A DNA stretch of 64,000 nt from Mixta tenebrionis (GTDB lineage: Bacteria; Pseudomonadota; Gammaproteobacteria; Enterobacterales; Enterobacteriaceae). Both the position numbers and the translations under genes were made by a program. Shown here one piece after another: positions 56,387 to 63,955 of this stretch. The stretch lies in NCBI RefSeq assembly GCF_006517625.1, contig NZ_VHQI01000008.1, positions 13,050-77,049 on the forward strand. The letters run 5' to 3'. The notes below the pieces were generated by a model, which saw nothing but the letters and a program-made list of their open reading frames with translations, had not been told where the DNA came from and did not search any database. Numbering within the stretch: the first letter of the stretch is position 1; each line of letters begins with the position of its first letter.

Positions 56387-56717
56387 CTGCGATCCTCGTG
56401 AGTCAGGTTGAGGTTATTTTTAACCAGACAAGAACCTGCCCTCCGGGCAAGGTCAATAAATATGACGACGATAATAAAATAAGCGAGACCATCACGTTTT
56501 CACATCAAAAAGATAGCGGGCAAATTATTTTCCGGGGCAGCTTCACATTTTTCACTAGCGACGCGTGCTAAGAAATCAGAACAAATAGCCGTTCAGCTTC
56601 ACGCGCGCATTTGAATCAGATAAATCCATCTTCCCTTTATTTTTTTAGCGCCAATAATAGCTTTAGCATCACGGTTAGCGATGGTCCACGCCTCCAATAA
56701 ACCTCGGTATATAGCGT
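56387..56717. other. AT-rich intergenic interval, no gene seen
   Basis: About 330 bases upstream of the DUF305 gene, which must hold its promoter. A 68-codon plus-strand frame (56365-56571) begins inside the DUF305 gene on the other strand and has neither a ribosome site nor typical composition. I see nothing else. Confidence 0.6.
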
Positions 56718-56936
56718 ATGAAATATTTCACTAAGTGTGTTCCGCTGTTGCTGTTTTTCGGGCTGGCGGCCAGGGCCGGGGCGGAAACCGTTGCCGTTTC
56801 GCTTTCGCAGGAGCAGGACGGCGGCGCTCAGGGACGCGCCTGTATTTACGTTTATCAGGGAAAAGCGGAGTTTCGTACCGTCAAAGCTGGCGAATCCTGT
56901 CAGCCGGAAATTTTACTTGAGACGCACGAAGGCTAA
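56718..56936 (+). CDS. Small secreted protein of unknown function
   Basis: A 72-aa protein with a clear signal peptide (MKYFTKCVPLLLFFGLAARAGA, about 22 residues). The mature part of about 50 residues has two cysteines and the pattern GRACIYVYQGKAEFRTVKAG. It may be periplasmic with one disulfide. The ribosome site is poor. No family is recognised. Confidence 0.55.
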   Translation: MKYFTKCVPLLLFFGLAARAGAETVAVSLSQEQDGGAQGRACIYVYQGKAEFRTVKAGESCQPEILLETHEG

Positions 56937-57202
56937 GGTAATACTCCCCGCTCTTATCATCCTTTCCACGATGTGGTTACCGGCCATGCGCTATTACCGG
57001 CGGGCGATGGAGCTGCTGCCGTTCGCAGCCTGATGCGAGGCTGGCGGCACAGCAGGCAGAAGCCTCGCCTGCGGCGCTACCGGGTGAAAACGAGCGTAGC
57101 GCTCAGCTCCGGCGGACAAACCGCCGTACGGGCTTATCGGCTATACTTACATTTTGAAATAATAGTACCCCGAATAAATAAGGCGTGCGAAAGGAGCTGA
57201 GA

Positions 57203-57373
57203 ATGTTGATTGGGTTTGTGCTTTTAGTCAGCGCCTGCGGTCACGACGTCTGCGATGCCCTGCCGGTTACGGAACATATCTATCCAACGCGGGTCTCATG
57301 TGAGCATATGGCCTGGCGCATCCAGCAGCGGCGGCCCAACGCGGTACTGCTTTGCGGTGAAGTACATCGGTAA
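57203..57373 (+). CDS. Small cysteine-containing protein, possibly DUF1482-like
   Basis: A 56-aa protein. A short hydrophobic N-terminus (MLIGFVLLVSAC) is followed by GHDVCDALPVTEHIYPTRVS, a second cysteine pair and a basic C-terminus. It recalls the YebW/DUF1482 group of tiny enteric proteins, but the match is weak. LVSAC could also be read as a lipobox, though no basic residue precedes it. AAGGAG lies 7 nt before the ATG, a strong signal. Confidence 0.6.
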   Translation: MLIGFVLLVSACGHDVCDALPVTEHIYPTRVSCEHMAWRIQQRRPNAVLLCGEVHR

Positions 57374-57479
57374 GTGAACGTAAAGATGCCTTTTTCTGCC
57401 GCTTAGTCGTTTGCTATTCGGCAGCAAAGAGGACAAAATATGAGCTGTTTTCGCACTAACTAATATCGTTGTGAATCCC

Positions 57480-57716
57480 ATGAAAATACGGAAACCCCGT
57501 CGTCCTAACGGACGGTGGATTTATTACATCCTGCATGATGGTATTCTCTGGCCCTGCCCGGTGCGTTGGGAATGGGAGAGCGGCTACGGCGGCTGGCTGC
57601 CGTTCTACTTCTCGCCGACGCTGGAGTTTGTGGTAGGCGATCCGGCGAAGGCCTGGCGCGTGCCCGGCTCCGGCAACCGAAGCGCCAGACGGCAACGCTG
57701 GGCGGAAGCGGCCTGA
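57480..57716 (+). CDS. Trp/Pro-rich small protein of unknown function
   Basis: A 78-aa basic protein, MKIRKPRRPNGRWIYYILHD then LWPCPVRWEWESGYGGWLPF. Codon usage looks like a real gene of this genome (many CTG, GGC, GCG). No ribosome site is visible before the ATG or the GTG at 57471. A tiny frame (MSCFRTN, 57440-57463) with AGAGGACA ahead of it lies just upstream, so translational coupling is possible. No family is recognised. Confidence 0.45.
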   Translation: MKIRKPRRPNGRWIYYILHDGILWPCPVRWEWESGYGGWLPFYFSPTLEFVVGDPAKAWRVPGSGNRSARRQRWAEAA

Positions 57717-58292
57717 AGCGGCGACGGCCAGGCACGCCGCCTGGCTGGTGGTAGCGACGGCAGTTTGCGTCGTTAACGGCGGGCCGGAATATTTCTTTCC
57801 CTGTTACTTATCCTCCATGCCGACAAATCAGACTTTATTTTCTGCCTGCCCACTATTTTTATTGGCTATGGCGATATCAGGCAAATTTTTCGCCCGCCGG
57901 CGGATTAAGATTTTTCCTGAAATTTATTGATCCTCTCGCTCTTCAGCTGCGGGCAAACGGCCGATCGATCAAGCGAGGCTTTTTGTCACGCGCGGCTGCA
58001 TCCTCCCGCTGCGTTTTTGTTTACCGCCGGCTGAAATATCTCATCAGCCGCTGTCGCAGGAACCCCCTCCATTAATAACAGGCAGCATTAAGCGGGTAAT
58101 CATGCGGGGTATGTCGCCTGGCGCCGGTTTCAGCTTCATATGGCGCCAGGCTGGCTTTTACCCCGCCGCAGCGCTCAGCCTGTCTTTCTTTTTTTAACAG
58201 CAACTCGCTTATCATTATTCAGTTTTCATAATCAAAGCGTCACGTTAAGGTAACCGCATGCAGAATACCGGCAACGATTAAAAGGAACGGCT
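57717..58292. other. Intergenic region before sad, with hairpins and a 7-codon upstream ORF
   Basis: About 575 bases without a gene. A perfect 10-bp inverted repeat GCCTGGCGCC / GGCGCCAGGC spans 58116-58151 with a 16-nt loop and CTTTTA downstream. A six-bp stem followed by CTTTTTG lies near 57935-57984. A leader frame MQNTGND (58258-58281) with AAGGTAAC upstream ends 11 nt before the sad start. Confidence 0.55.
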
Positions 58293-59681
58293 ATGTCATT
58301 TTCACCAGAAACGCACGCGATTTCACGCAACCCGGCCAGCGGCGCGATCCTTTCCGCCCTGCCCTATATCAGCGAGCAGCAGATTGACGCCGCGATTGCC
58401 GCCAGCCATCAGGCCTTTCAGCAGTGGCGCCGGCAGCCCGTTGCGGCGCGGGCGCAAAAGCTACGCGATCTGGCCGGCGCCATACGCCGCCGCAGCGAAG
58501 AGATGGCGCAAATTATTACCGCCGAAATGGGCAAGCCTGTTCTGCAGGCGCGCGGCGAGGTTGAAAAATCGGCCAGACTCTGTGAGTGGTATGCCGACCA
58601 CGGTCCGGCGATGCTGGCAACCGAGCCAACCCAGGTCGAAAATAATCAGGCGGTAATCGAGTATCGCCCGCTCGGCCCGATTCTGGCGGTAATGCCGTGG
58701 AACTTCCCGCTGTGGCAGGTGCTGCGCGGCGCGGCGCCGATCCTGCTGGCGGGCAACAGCTATCTGCTGAAGCATGCGCCGGGAGTGATGGGCTGCGCCC
58801 AACTGATCGAGACGCTGTTTAACGATGCTGGTTTTCCACCACGGCTGTTCAGCGTGATCAATGCCACTAACGCGGGCGTAAGCCGGGCGATTAACGACGC
58901 GCGCATCGCCGGCGTAACGGTCACCGGCAGCGTTCGCGCCGGCGCGGCGATCGGGGCTCAGGCCGGCGCGGCGCTGAAAAAATGCGTGCTGGAACTGGGC
59001 GGTTCCGATCCCTTTATCGTACTGAAAGATGCCGATCTGGATGCGGCGGTAAAAGCCGCCGTTGCCGGACGCTATCAGAATACCGGGCAGGTCTGCGCCG
59101 CCGCCAAACGCTTTATTATTGAGCGTGAAATCGTGGACGCCTTTAGTGAAAAATTCGTCGCGGCGGTGCAGCAGCTGAAAATGGGCGATCCGCGTAATGA
59201 AGAAAACGATATCGGCCCGATGGCGCGCTACGATCTGCGCGATGAACTGCATCAGCAGGTGATGGCGACGCTGAACGAAGGCGCCACGCTGCTGGCCGGG
59301 GGCGATAAGCTGGCCGGCGCCGGCAACTACTATCTGCCGACGGTGCTGGCTAACGTTACGCCATCCATGACGGCGTTTCGTCAGGAGCTATTCGGCCCGG
59401 TAGCGGCTATCAGCGTGGCGGAAAACGCGCAGCACGCTCTGCAGCTGGCTAACGACAGCGATTTTGGCCTGATGGCGACGATTTATAGCGGCGATGACGC
59501 GCTGGCGACGGAGATGGCGGCGCGCCTGGAGTGCGGCGGCGTCTTTATTAACGGCTACAGCGCCAGCGATGCCCGCGTCGCCTTCGGCGGCGTGAAGAAA
59601 AGCGGCTTTGGCCGCGAGCTGTCGCGCTTCGGCCTGCATGAGTTCTGCAATATACAGACCGTCTGGCGCAACCGCAGCTAG
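58293..59681 (+). CDS. sad: NAD+-dependent succinate semialdehyde dehydrogenase
   Basis: A 462-aa aldehyde dehydrogenase, equal in length to E. coli Sad (YneI) and very similar throughout (AVIEYRPLGPILAVMPWNFP, VLELGGSDPFIVL). The catalytic cysteine is residue 268 in NTGQVCAAAKRF. The general base Glu lies in VLELGG. It oxidises succinate semialdehyde from GABA or putrescine breakdown to succinate. The AAAAGGAACGGCT ribosome site precedes the ATG. It is located far from its E. coli context. Confidence 0.95.
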   Translation: MSFSPETHAISRNPASGAILSALPYISEQQIDAAIAASHQAFQQWRRQPVAARAQKLRDLAGAIRRRSEEMAQIITAEMGKPVLQARGEVEKSARLCEWYADHGPAMLATEPTQVENNQAVIEYRPLGPILAVMPWNFPLWQVLRGAAPILLAGNSYLLKHAPGVMGCAQLIETLFNDAGFPPRLFSVINATNAGVSRAINDARIAGVTVTGSVRAGAAIGAQAGAALKKCVLELGGSDPFIVLKDADLDAAVKAAVAGRYQNTGQVCAAAKRFIIEREIVDAFSEKFVAAVQQLKMGDPRNEENDIGPMARYDLRDELHQQVMATLNEGATLLAGGDKLAGAGNYYLPTVLANVTPSMTAFRQELFGPVAAISVAENAQHALQLANDSDFGLMATIYSGDDALATEMAARLECGGVFINGYSASDARVAFGGVKKSGFGRELSRFGLHEFCNIQTVWRNRS

Positions 59682-60144
59682 CCGGCAACCGCGGCGCCCG
59701 CCCCGGCGACGCGGCCCATGCTTTCCCCCTGTCGCCAGCCTAAGAAAATGCTGATTCATTCCCTGCATAAGGCGGAACAGCGCCGGCTGGCGCCGCGCCA
59801 CGTCTATACTGTGATCCCGCCGAAGCTGGAATATCCACTGCCCCCGCTGGGCTGAAAATTTGCCGGACCTGTTGAGCCGACATCAGCCGGGGCTGCAAAA
59901 CAAAGCGGCGCTGACGGCGGCGGCACGGGCGAGCCGTCCGCTGAATGCATAATCAGCGCCATCCTTTGTCTGATAACGCGCCATCTGTTCCGCGCCGTAC
60001 TGAAACCCGATCTGATAAGCGATATGATGATCCGCTTAATTATTTGATGACTGGGATAGCGCGGCCGTGCAGGCGCTGTTCCTGTTAATTTTAAGGCCGC
60101 TCCCTGACGTTCAGCGAGCGGCCTCTTATGCGAAGGAGTACCCG
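59682..60144. other. Intergenic region with regulator remnant and leader hairpin
   Basis: About 460 bases between sad and the HAD gene. It contains the HxlR-type remnant (59718-59855) and a 9-bp hairpin AGGCCGCTC / GAGCGGCCT (60094-60124) that ends 8 nt before the ribosome site of the HAD gene. Otherwise nothing is seen. Confidence 0.6.
59718..59855 (+). pseudogene. Remnant of a HxlR-family transcriptional regulator
   Basis: A 45-codon frame reads ...PKKMLIHSLHKAEQRRLAPR then HVYTVIPPKLEYPLPPLG and stops. This is the recognition-helix and wing region of HxlR winged-helix regulators, whose consensus is close to S-x-KMLxxxLRELExxGLxxRxVYxxVPPxVEYxLTPLG. The first ~40 and last ~20 residues of a normal ~110-aa protein are missing, so it is a decayed fragment. 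Confidence 0.65.
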
Positions 60145-60966
60145 GTGGCGGTAAAATTAATTGCGGTTGATATGGACGGAACCTTCCTGGATTCCGTTAA
60201 AGGTTATAACAAGGCGCGCTTTCTGCGTCAGTATGCCCGCTTGCAGGAGCGTAATATTCGTTTCGTGGTCGCCAGCGGCAATCAGTACTATCAGCTGCAA
60301 AGCTATTTTCCTGAAATCGCCGATGAGATCGCATTCGTGGCGGAAAACGGCGCATGGATCAGCGATCGTAATGAGGAAGTGTTCTGCGGCAAGCTCAGCG
60401 CCGAAAAAGTAAAACAGGTGCTGGCGATTCTGGCGAAAGAGCCGGATATTCATACCGTGGTGTGCGGCAAGCGCAGCGCCTGGATCGATCCTTCGATGCC
60501 GGATGAGATAGTGGCGCGGCTGTCAAACCACTACCGGCGGCTGGAAAAGTGCGCCGATCTGAGCGCCGTCGACGATACCATCTTCAAGTTCTCGCTTAAT
60601 CTGCCGCCGGAAGGGGTTGCGCCGCTGATAGAGCGCCTCACCGTAGAACTTCAGGCGGCGGGCGAGATTATGCATCCGGTTTCCAGCGGCTTCGGCTTTA
60701 TCGATTTGATCATTCCCGGTCTGCATAAGGCGCACGGCATCAGCCTGCTGCAGCAGCGTTGGGGCATTGACGATTGCGAAGTGGTGGCGATCGGCGACAG
60801 CGGCAATGATATTGAGATGCTGCGCCAGGCGGGCTACAGCTTTGCAATGGCTAACGCGGTAGAAGCGGTGCTGGCGACGGCGCGCTACCGTACCGAAAGC
60901 AACGATGAAGAAGGCGCGCTCAACGTTATTTCCCGCGTGCTGGCCAGAGAATATCCGTTTAACTGA
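60145..60966 (+). CDS. Cof-type HAD-IIB sugar phosphatase (YbiV/SupH-like)
   Basis: A 273-aa haloacid-dehalogenase hydrolase. Motif I DMDGTFLD carries the nucleophile Asp, motif II VVASGNQYYQL and motif IV VVAIGDSGNDIEML are intact. SSGFGFIDLIIPGLHKAHGI matches E. coli YbiV (SupH), which dephosphorylates sugar phosphates. The GTG start at 60145 has AAGGAG 6 nt upstream. The frame continues to 60067 without support. Confidence 0.92.
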   Translation: MAVKLIAVDMDGTFLDSVKGYNKARFLRQYARLQERNIRFVVASGNQYYQLQSYFPEIADEIAFVAENGAWISDRNEEVFCGKLSAEKVKQVLAILAKEPDIHTVVCGKRSAWIDPSMPDEIVARLSNHYRRLEKCADLSAVDDTIFKFSLNLPPEGVAPLIERLTVELQAAGEIMHPVSSGFGFIDLIIPGLHKAHGISLLQQRWGIDDCEVVAIGDSGNDIEMLRQAGYSFAMANAVEAVLATARYRTESNDEEGALNVISRVLAREYPFN

Positions 60967-61012
60967 CGCGCCCGGCGACGGCAGCCGCGTTGCTGCCGTC
61001 GGCAGGATATCG

Positions 61013-61870
61013 TCAAATAACGGCGACGCCGCCGGTCACCGCGATGGTCGCGCCGGAAATATAACTGGCCTCATCGCTGGCAAGCATTACATAGGCGGGC
61101 GCCAGCTCAGCGGGCTGCCCCATACGCTGAAGAGGCACTTCTTCGCCAAAACTCTTCACTTGTTCCGGCGGCATAGTGGCCGGGATCAGCGGTGTCCAGA
61201 TCGGCCCCGGCGCCACTACGTTGGAGCGGATGCCTTTATCCGCCAGCAGCGCCGCCAGGCTGCCGGAGAAATTCACGATCGCCGCCTTGGTCGCGGAATA
61301 GGCGATCAGTTTCGGCTTAGGCCGATCGGCATTCACCGAAGCGGTGCTGATAATCGATGCCCCGGCTGGCATATGCGGCACCGCCGCCTTGCAGAGATAA
61401 AACATGGCGTAGATATTGGTTTTGATCGTGCGGTCAAACTCATCATCGCTGATTTCATCCAGCGATTCGCGCGTCATCTGAAACGCCGCGTTATTCACCA
61501 GGATATCAATCTGGCCAAAGTTGTTGACCGCCTGCTGCACGATATGGCGACAGTGTTCCGACTCGGTAATATCGCCCGGCACCAGCACTGCTTTGCGTCC
61601 TGCCGCCTCGATCAAACGTGCGGTATCTTTCGCATCCTCATGTTCGTCCTGATAGGAAATCAGTACATCTGCTCCTTCGCGCGCAAAGGCGATCGCTACG
61701 GCGCGGCCTATGCCGGAATCGCCGCCGGTGATAATCGCTTTCTTGCCTGTCAGGCGGCCGGAGCCGCGATAGCTCTCTTCGCCATGATCGGGCGCGGGCT
61801 GCATATCAAAAATAGAACCCGGTACATCCTGCTGCTGCTCTGGCTGCGGCGGTTGTGGTCGACTGGTCAT
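61013..61870 (-). CDS. Short-chain dehydrogenase/reductase (YghA/GSP39 type)
   Basis: A 285-aa SDR with a Pro/Gln-rich N-terminal extension (about 40 residues). It has the NAD(P) motif TGGDSGIGRA, NNAA (residues ~126-129), the catalytic Tyr-Lys YSATK and the block GPIWTPLIPATMP. This layout matches E. coli YghA and Bacillus general stress protein 39. The substrate is unknown. GGAG lies about 12 nt before the ATG. Confidence 0.9.
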   Translation of the reverse strand: MTSRPQPPQPEQQQDVPGSIFDMQPAPDHGEESYRGSGRLTGKKAIITGGDSGIGRAVAIAFAREGADVLISYQDEHEDAKDTARLIEAAGRKAVLVPGDITESEHCRHIVQQAVNNFGQIDILVNNAAFQMTRESLDEISDDEFDRTIKTNIYAMFYLCKAAVPHMPAGASIISTASVNADRPKPKLIAYSATKAAIVNFSGSLAALLADKGIRSNVVAPGPIWTPLIPATMPPEQVKSFGEEVPLQRMGQPAELAPAYVMLASDEASYISGATIAVTGGVAVI

Positions 61871-62175
61871 AATAATCGCTTCTCCTTCAGGTTAGCGGCG
61901 CCGGACGCCGTAATGACAATGCAGGATCATCTTATTATTCAGTCAATAACGCAGATTAAAACGGTACTGGCGGAATAACTGAATACCGTTTCAGTATAGT
62001 TGACGGCCTCATATTGCAAGCGCAGCGGCGGATGCGGGCAAGCGCCAGGGCGGCTGAAGCGCGGTTGCTACGTTACGGCGGCGGGCGCCTTACGCCCGTT
62101 GGCGATGCGCGCCTGTTAAATTACGACGGCGGACGCCCGCCGGGTAGCAAGGCAGATATTCAGCCGCGCCCGTTT
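61871..62175. other. Intergenic region between SDR and ZapE-like genes
   Basis: About 300 bases. The left part should hold the SDR promoter. The right part has an imperfect duplication, TTACGGCGGCGGGCGCC near 62074 and TTACGACGGCGGACGCC near 62121. No gene is recognised. Confidence 0.5.
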
Positions 62176-63219
62176 TCAGGCCGGCTGCGGGTAGCGCGGC
62201 AGCAGAGCCAGCCGGCTGGCGGTGCGCTGAATATCATCCAGCGCTACGTCCTGGGTTAGCTCAGACGGTGAACAGGCGGTAGTGATAAATAGCTGGCATG
62301 AGCGATCGTAAAGCACATCGATAAGATTAATAAATCGCTGCTGCGCGGCGGGAGAGACGCCGCCCAGCGGCGGCACATCTTCAAGCAGCCAGCGGCGGTA
62401 ACGCTCGCTGAGCGTCAGATAATCCATCACCGCCGTTGGCGCCTCGCATAGCGCGTGAAAAGAGAAATGCAGCACTTCCTGCGCGGGCGAAAGCACCTGC
62501 AGCGTGCGATAGCCGACCGTTAGCGCCAGCGGCGCGGCGGCGGGAACGGGAAGCGCCAGCCGCTGACGCCACGCGCCCGCGCCGGGAGGCAGCATCGCGC
62601 CGGCGCTGAAGGCTTCATGCGGCTGACGTCGGCGCCTGCGGTAATCATTTTCGCCCGTCAGCGCCACCAGCGTCATATGCTGCCGCATCAGTTCGATACA
62701 GGGCACAAAGCGCTGATGATAAAGGGGATTCGCCAGCAGATTCTCCGGCGGATGGTTGGAGGTGGCCACCAGCAGTACGCCGCAGCGAAAAAGCTGCGCC
62801 AGCAGCGGCTTGATCAGCATCGCATCGCCGATATCGTGCAGATGAAACTCATCAAAACAGAGCAGCTGACAATCACCGATGCTAGCGGCAATCGCCGCTT
62901 CCACGCTGCGGCCGCCGGCAATCATCTGATGCAGTTCACGAAAGAAAAGGTGAAAATGCACGCGCTTTTTTTGCTGCAGCGGCGCCCAATGGAAAAAGGC
63001 GTCAACGATAAACGTCTTCCCCCGTCCCGGCGGCCCCCAGACGTACAGCCCGTCGCCGCAGGCGCCGCGCGCTGTTCCCGTCAGCAGCGGCGCAATCAGC
63101 GTTTCCAGCTGGATTATCAGCCGTTGCTGCCACTCATCCAGCACCATCGCTTTCTCTGCCGCCGTGCGCTGCATCAGCTGCTGAAAAGCCGTTTCGCTTT
63201 GGCTGGCCGGCTGGGTCAT
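62176..63219 (-). CDS. AFG1/ZapE-family P-loop ATPase (divergent paralogue)
   Basis: A 347-aa ATPase. Walker A GPPGRGKT is at residues 62-69, Walker B is LLCFDEFHLHD near 118, followed by ATSNHPPENLLANPLYHQRF and FINLIDVLYDRSCQLFITT, all AFG1/ZapE hallmarks. E. coli ZapE (375 aa, near rplM) helps Z-ring constriction under stress. The genomic context here is different and the middle region diverges, so it is probably a second, specialised copy. AGGAGAATGAA precedes the ATG. Confidence 0.85.
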   Translation of the reverse strand: MTQPASQSETAFQQLMQRTAAEKAMVLDEWQQRLIIQLETLIAPLLTGTARGACGDGLYVWGPPGRGKTFIVDAFFHWAPLQQKKRVHFHLFFRELHQMIAGGRSVEAAIAASIGDCQLLCFDEFHLHDIGDAMLIKPLLAQLFRCGVLLVATSNHPPENLLANPLYHQRFVPCIELMRQHMTLVALTGENDYRRRRRQPHEAFSAGAMLPPGAGAWRQRLALPVPAAAPLALTVGYRTLQVLSPAQEVLHFSFHALCEAPTAVMDYLTLSERYRRWLLEDVPPLGGVSPAAQQRFINLIDVLYDRSCQLFITTACSPSELTQDVALDDIQRTASRLALLPRYPQPA

Positions 63220-63499
63220 TTCATTCTCCTGTAGCCAGTGGCGGCTGGCCCGCCATCATAACCTGTAGCGTCGCACGCAGCGGCAAAGAACCGCGCGCAG
63301 AACGATGCCGCGGTAAACCATAAGCTTTCCTGCTGTACGCCGCGCCGGCGCGAGAGCCGGTATCTTTCCCGGCAGCATAGCGCACGCCGGGCGATTTATT
63401 TACGTTTTCCGGTAACGCCCGGCGATATCATTCCAGCCATTGCCAGAAAATCCGGCCGGTTATTGCTGCGCTATGGCGCAACTCAGAAAAGACTGATAT

Positions 63500-63589
63500 T
63501 TACCGCACGACGTTAACCAACGCTGACAGCAGCGCCAGAACAAACATAACAATAACAAAAATAAAACATTTAACCAACAACTTCCTCAT
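63500..63589 (-). CDS. Candidate 29-aa hydrophobic mini-protein
   Basis: The frame MRKLLVKCFIFVIVMFVLAL then LSALVNVVR has a basic start, a continuous ~21-residue hydrophobic helix and a terminal Arg. This is the form of small enteric membrane proteins and type I toxins. The Shine-Dalgarno is weak (GCGGAA far upstream). No homologue is recalled. It is AT-rich like its surroundings, which raises the chance of a spurious hydrophobic frame. Confidence 0.4.
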   Translation of the reverse strand: MRKLLVKCFIFVIVMFVLALLSALVNVVR

Positions 63590-63847
63590 TATCAATGGCT
63601 GAATTCCGCAAACGCCTCTCATCAATTACGCCAAAAGCAATTTTTTTTAGCGCTATTTCGTCCAATTAGCCTGAGAAAAAAAGCGCTGTTTTACAAAAAA
63701 TTACAGGTAACGTTTGGCACTCTTCTGTTATGCAGACCTTATCGGCGCCCGGCAAATAAATACCTCAAAATCACAATTATTTATTTAATTTTAATTCTAA
63801 AAGAAAGTATTTCCTCACTAATTAAATAGCCGCCTGAAATTAGGCTA

Positions 63848-63875
63848 TTGACAAAATTCAGCAACAGCTTAAAAT
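63848..63875 (+). promoter_or_regulatory. Strong sigma70 promoter for the right-edge gene
   Basis: TTGACA (63848-63853) and TAAAAT (63870-63875) are separated by 16 bp. The predicted start point falls at about 63882, inside the LexA-like box. Confidence 0.8.
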
Positions 63876-63878
63876 TCA

Positions 63879-63908
63879 TCATGTATATATATACAGTAGT
63901 ACGTACTA
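63879..63908 (+). promoter_or_regulatory. LexA (SOS) box and adjacent palindrome
   Basis: 63879-63898 matches the LexA consensus TACTGTATATATATACAGTA at 18 of 20 positions. The mismatches are positions 2 and 3, so the left CTG is ATG. It contains the perfect palindrome TGTATATATATACA (63882-63895). A second perfect palindrome TAGTACGTACTA (63897-63908) overlaps its end. The box covers the predicted transcription start, the usual place for SOS repression. Confidence 0.82.
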
Positions 63909-63955
63909 AAGTAGTCTGGAAAAGTATTTTCAAATTTCACGTTAAGGAATAACGC

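Larger units (their letters stand above)
63220..63955. other. AT-rich right-end interval
   Basis: About 735 bases. From roughly 63400 the composition is much more AT-rich than the rest of the window, a common sign of acquired DNA. It holds a 29-codon hydrophobic frame on the minus strand and a strong plus-strand promoter with a LexA-like box. Confidence 0.65.

Noticed and set aside
56365-56571. 68-codon plus-strand frame
   Set aside because: Starts within the DUF305 gene on the opposite strand, has no ribosome site and no recognisable feature.
60905-61978. 357-codon plus-strand open frame
   Set aside because: Antisense to the SDR gene and overlapping the end of the HAD gene; no supporting motif.
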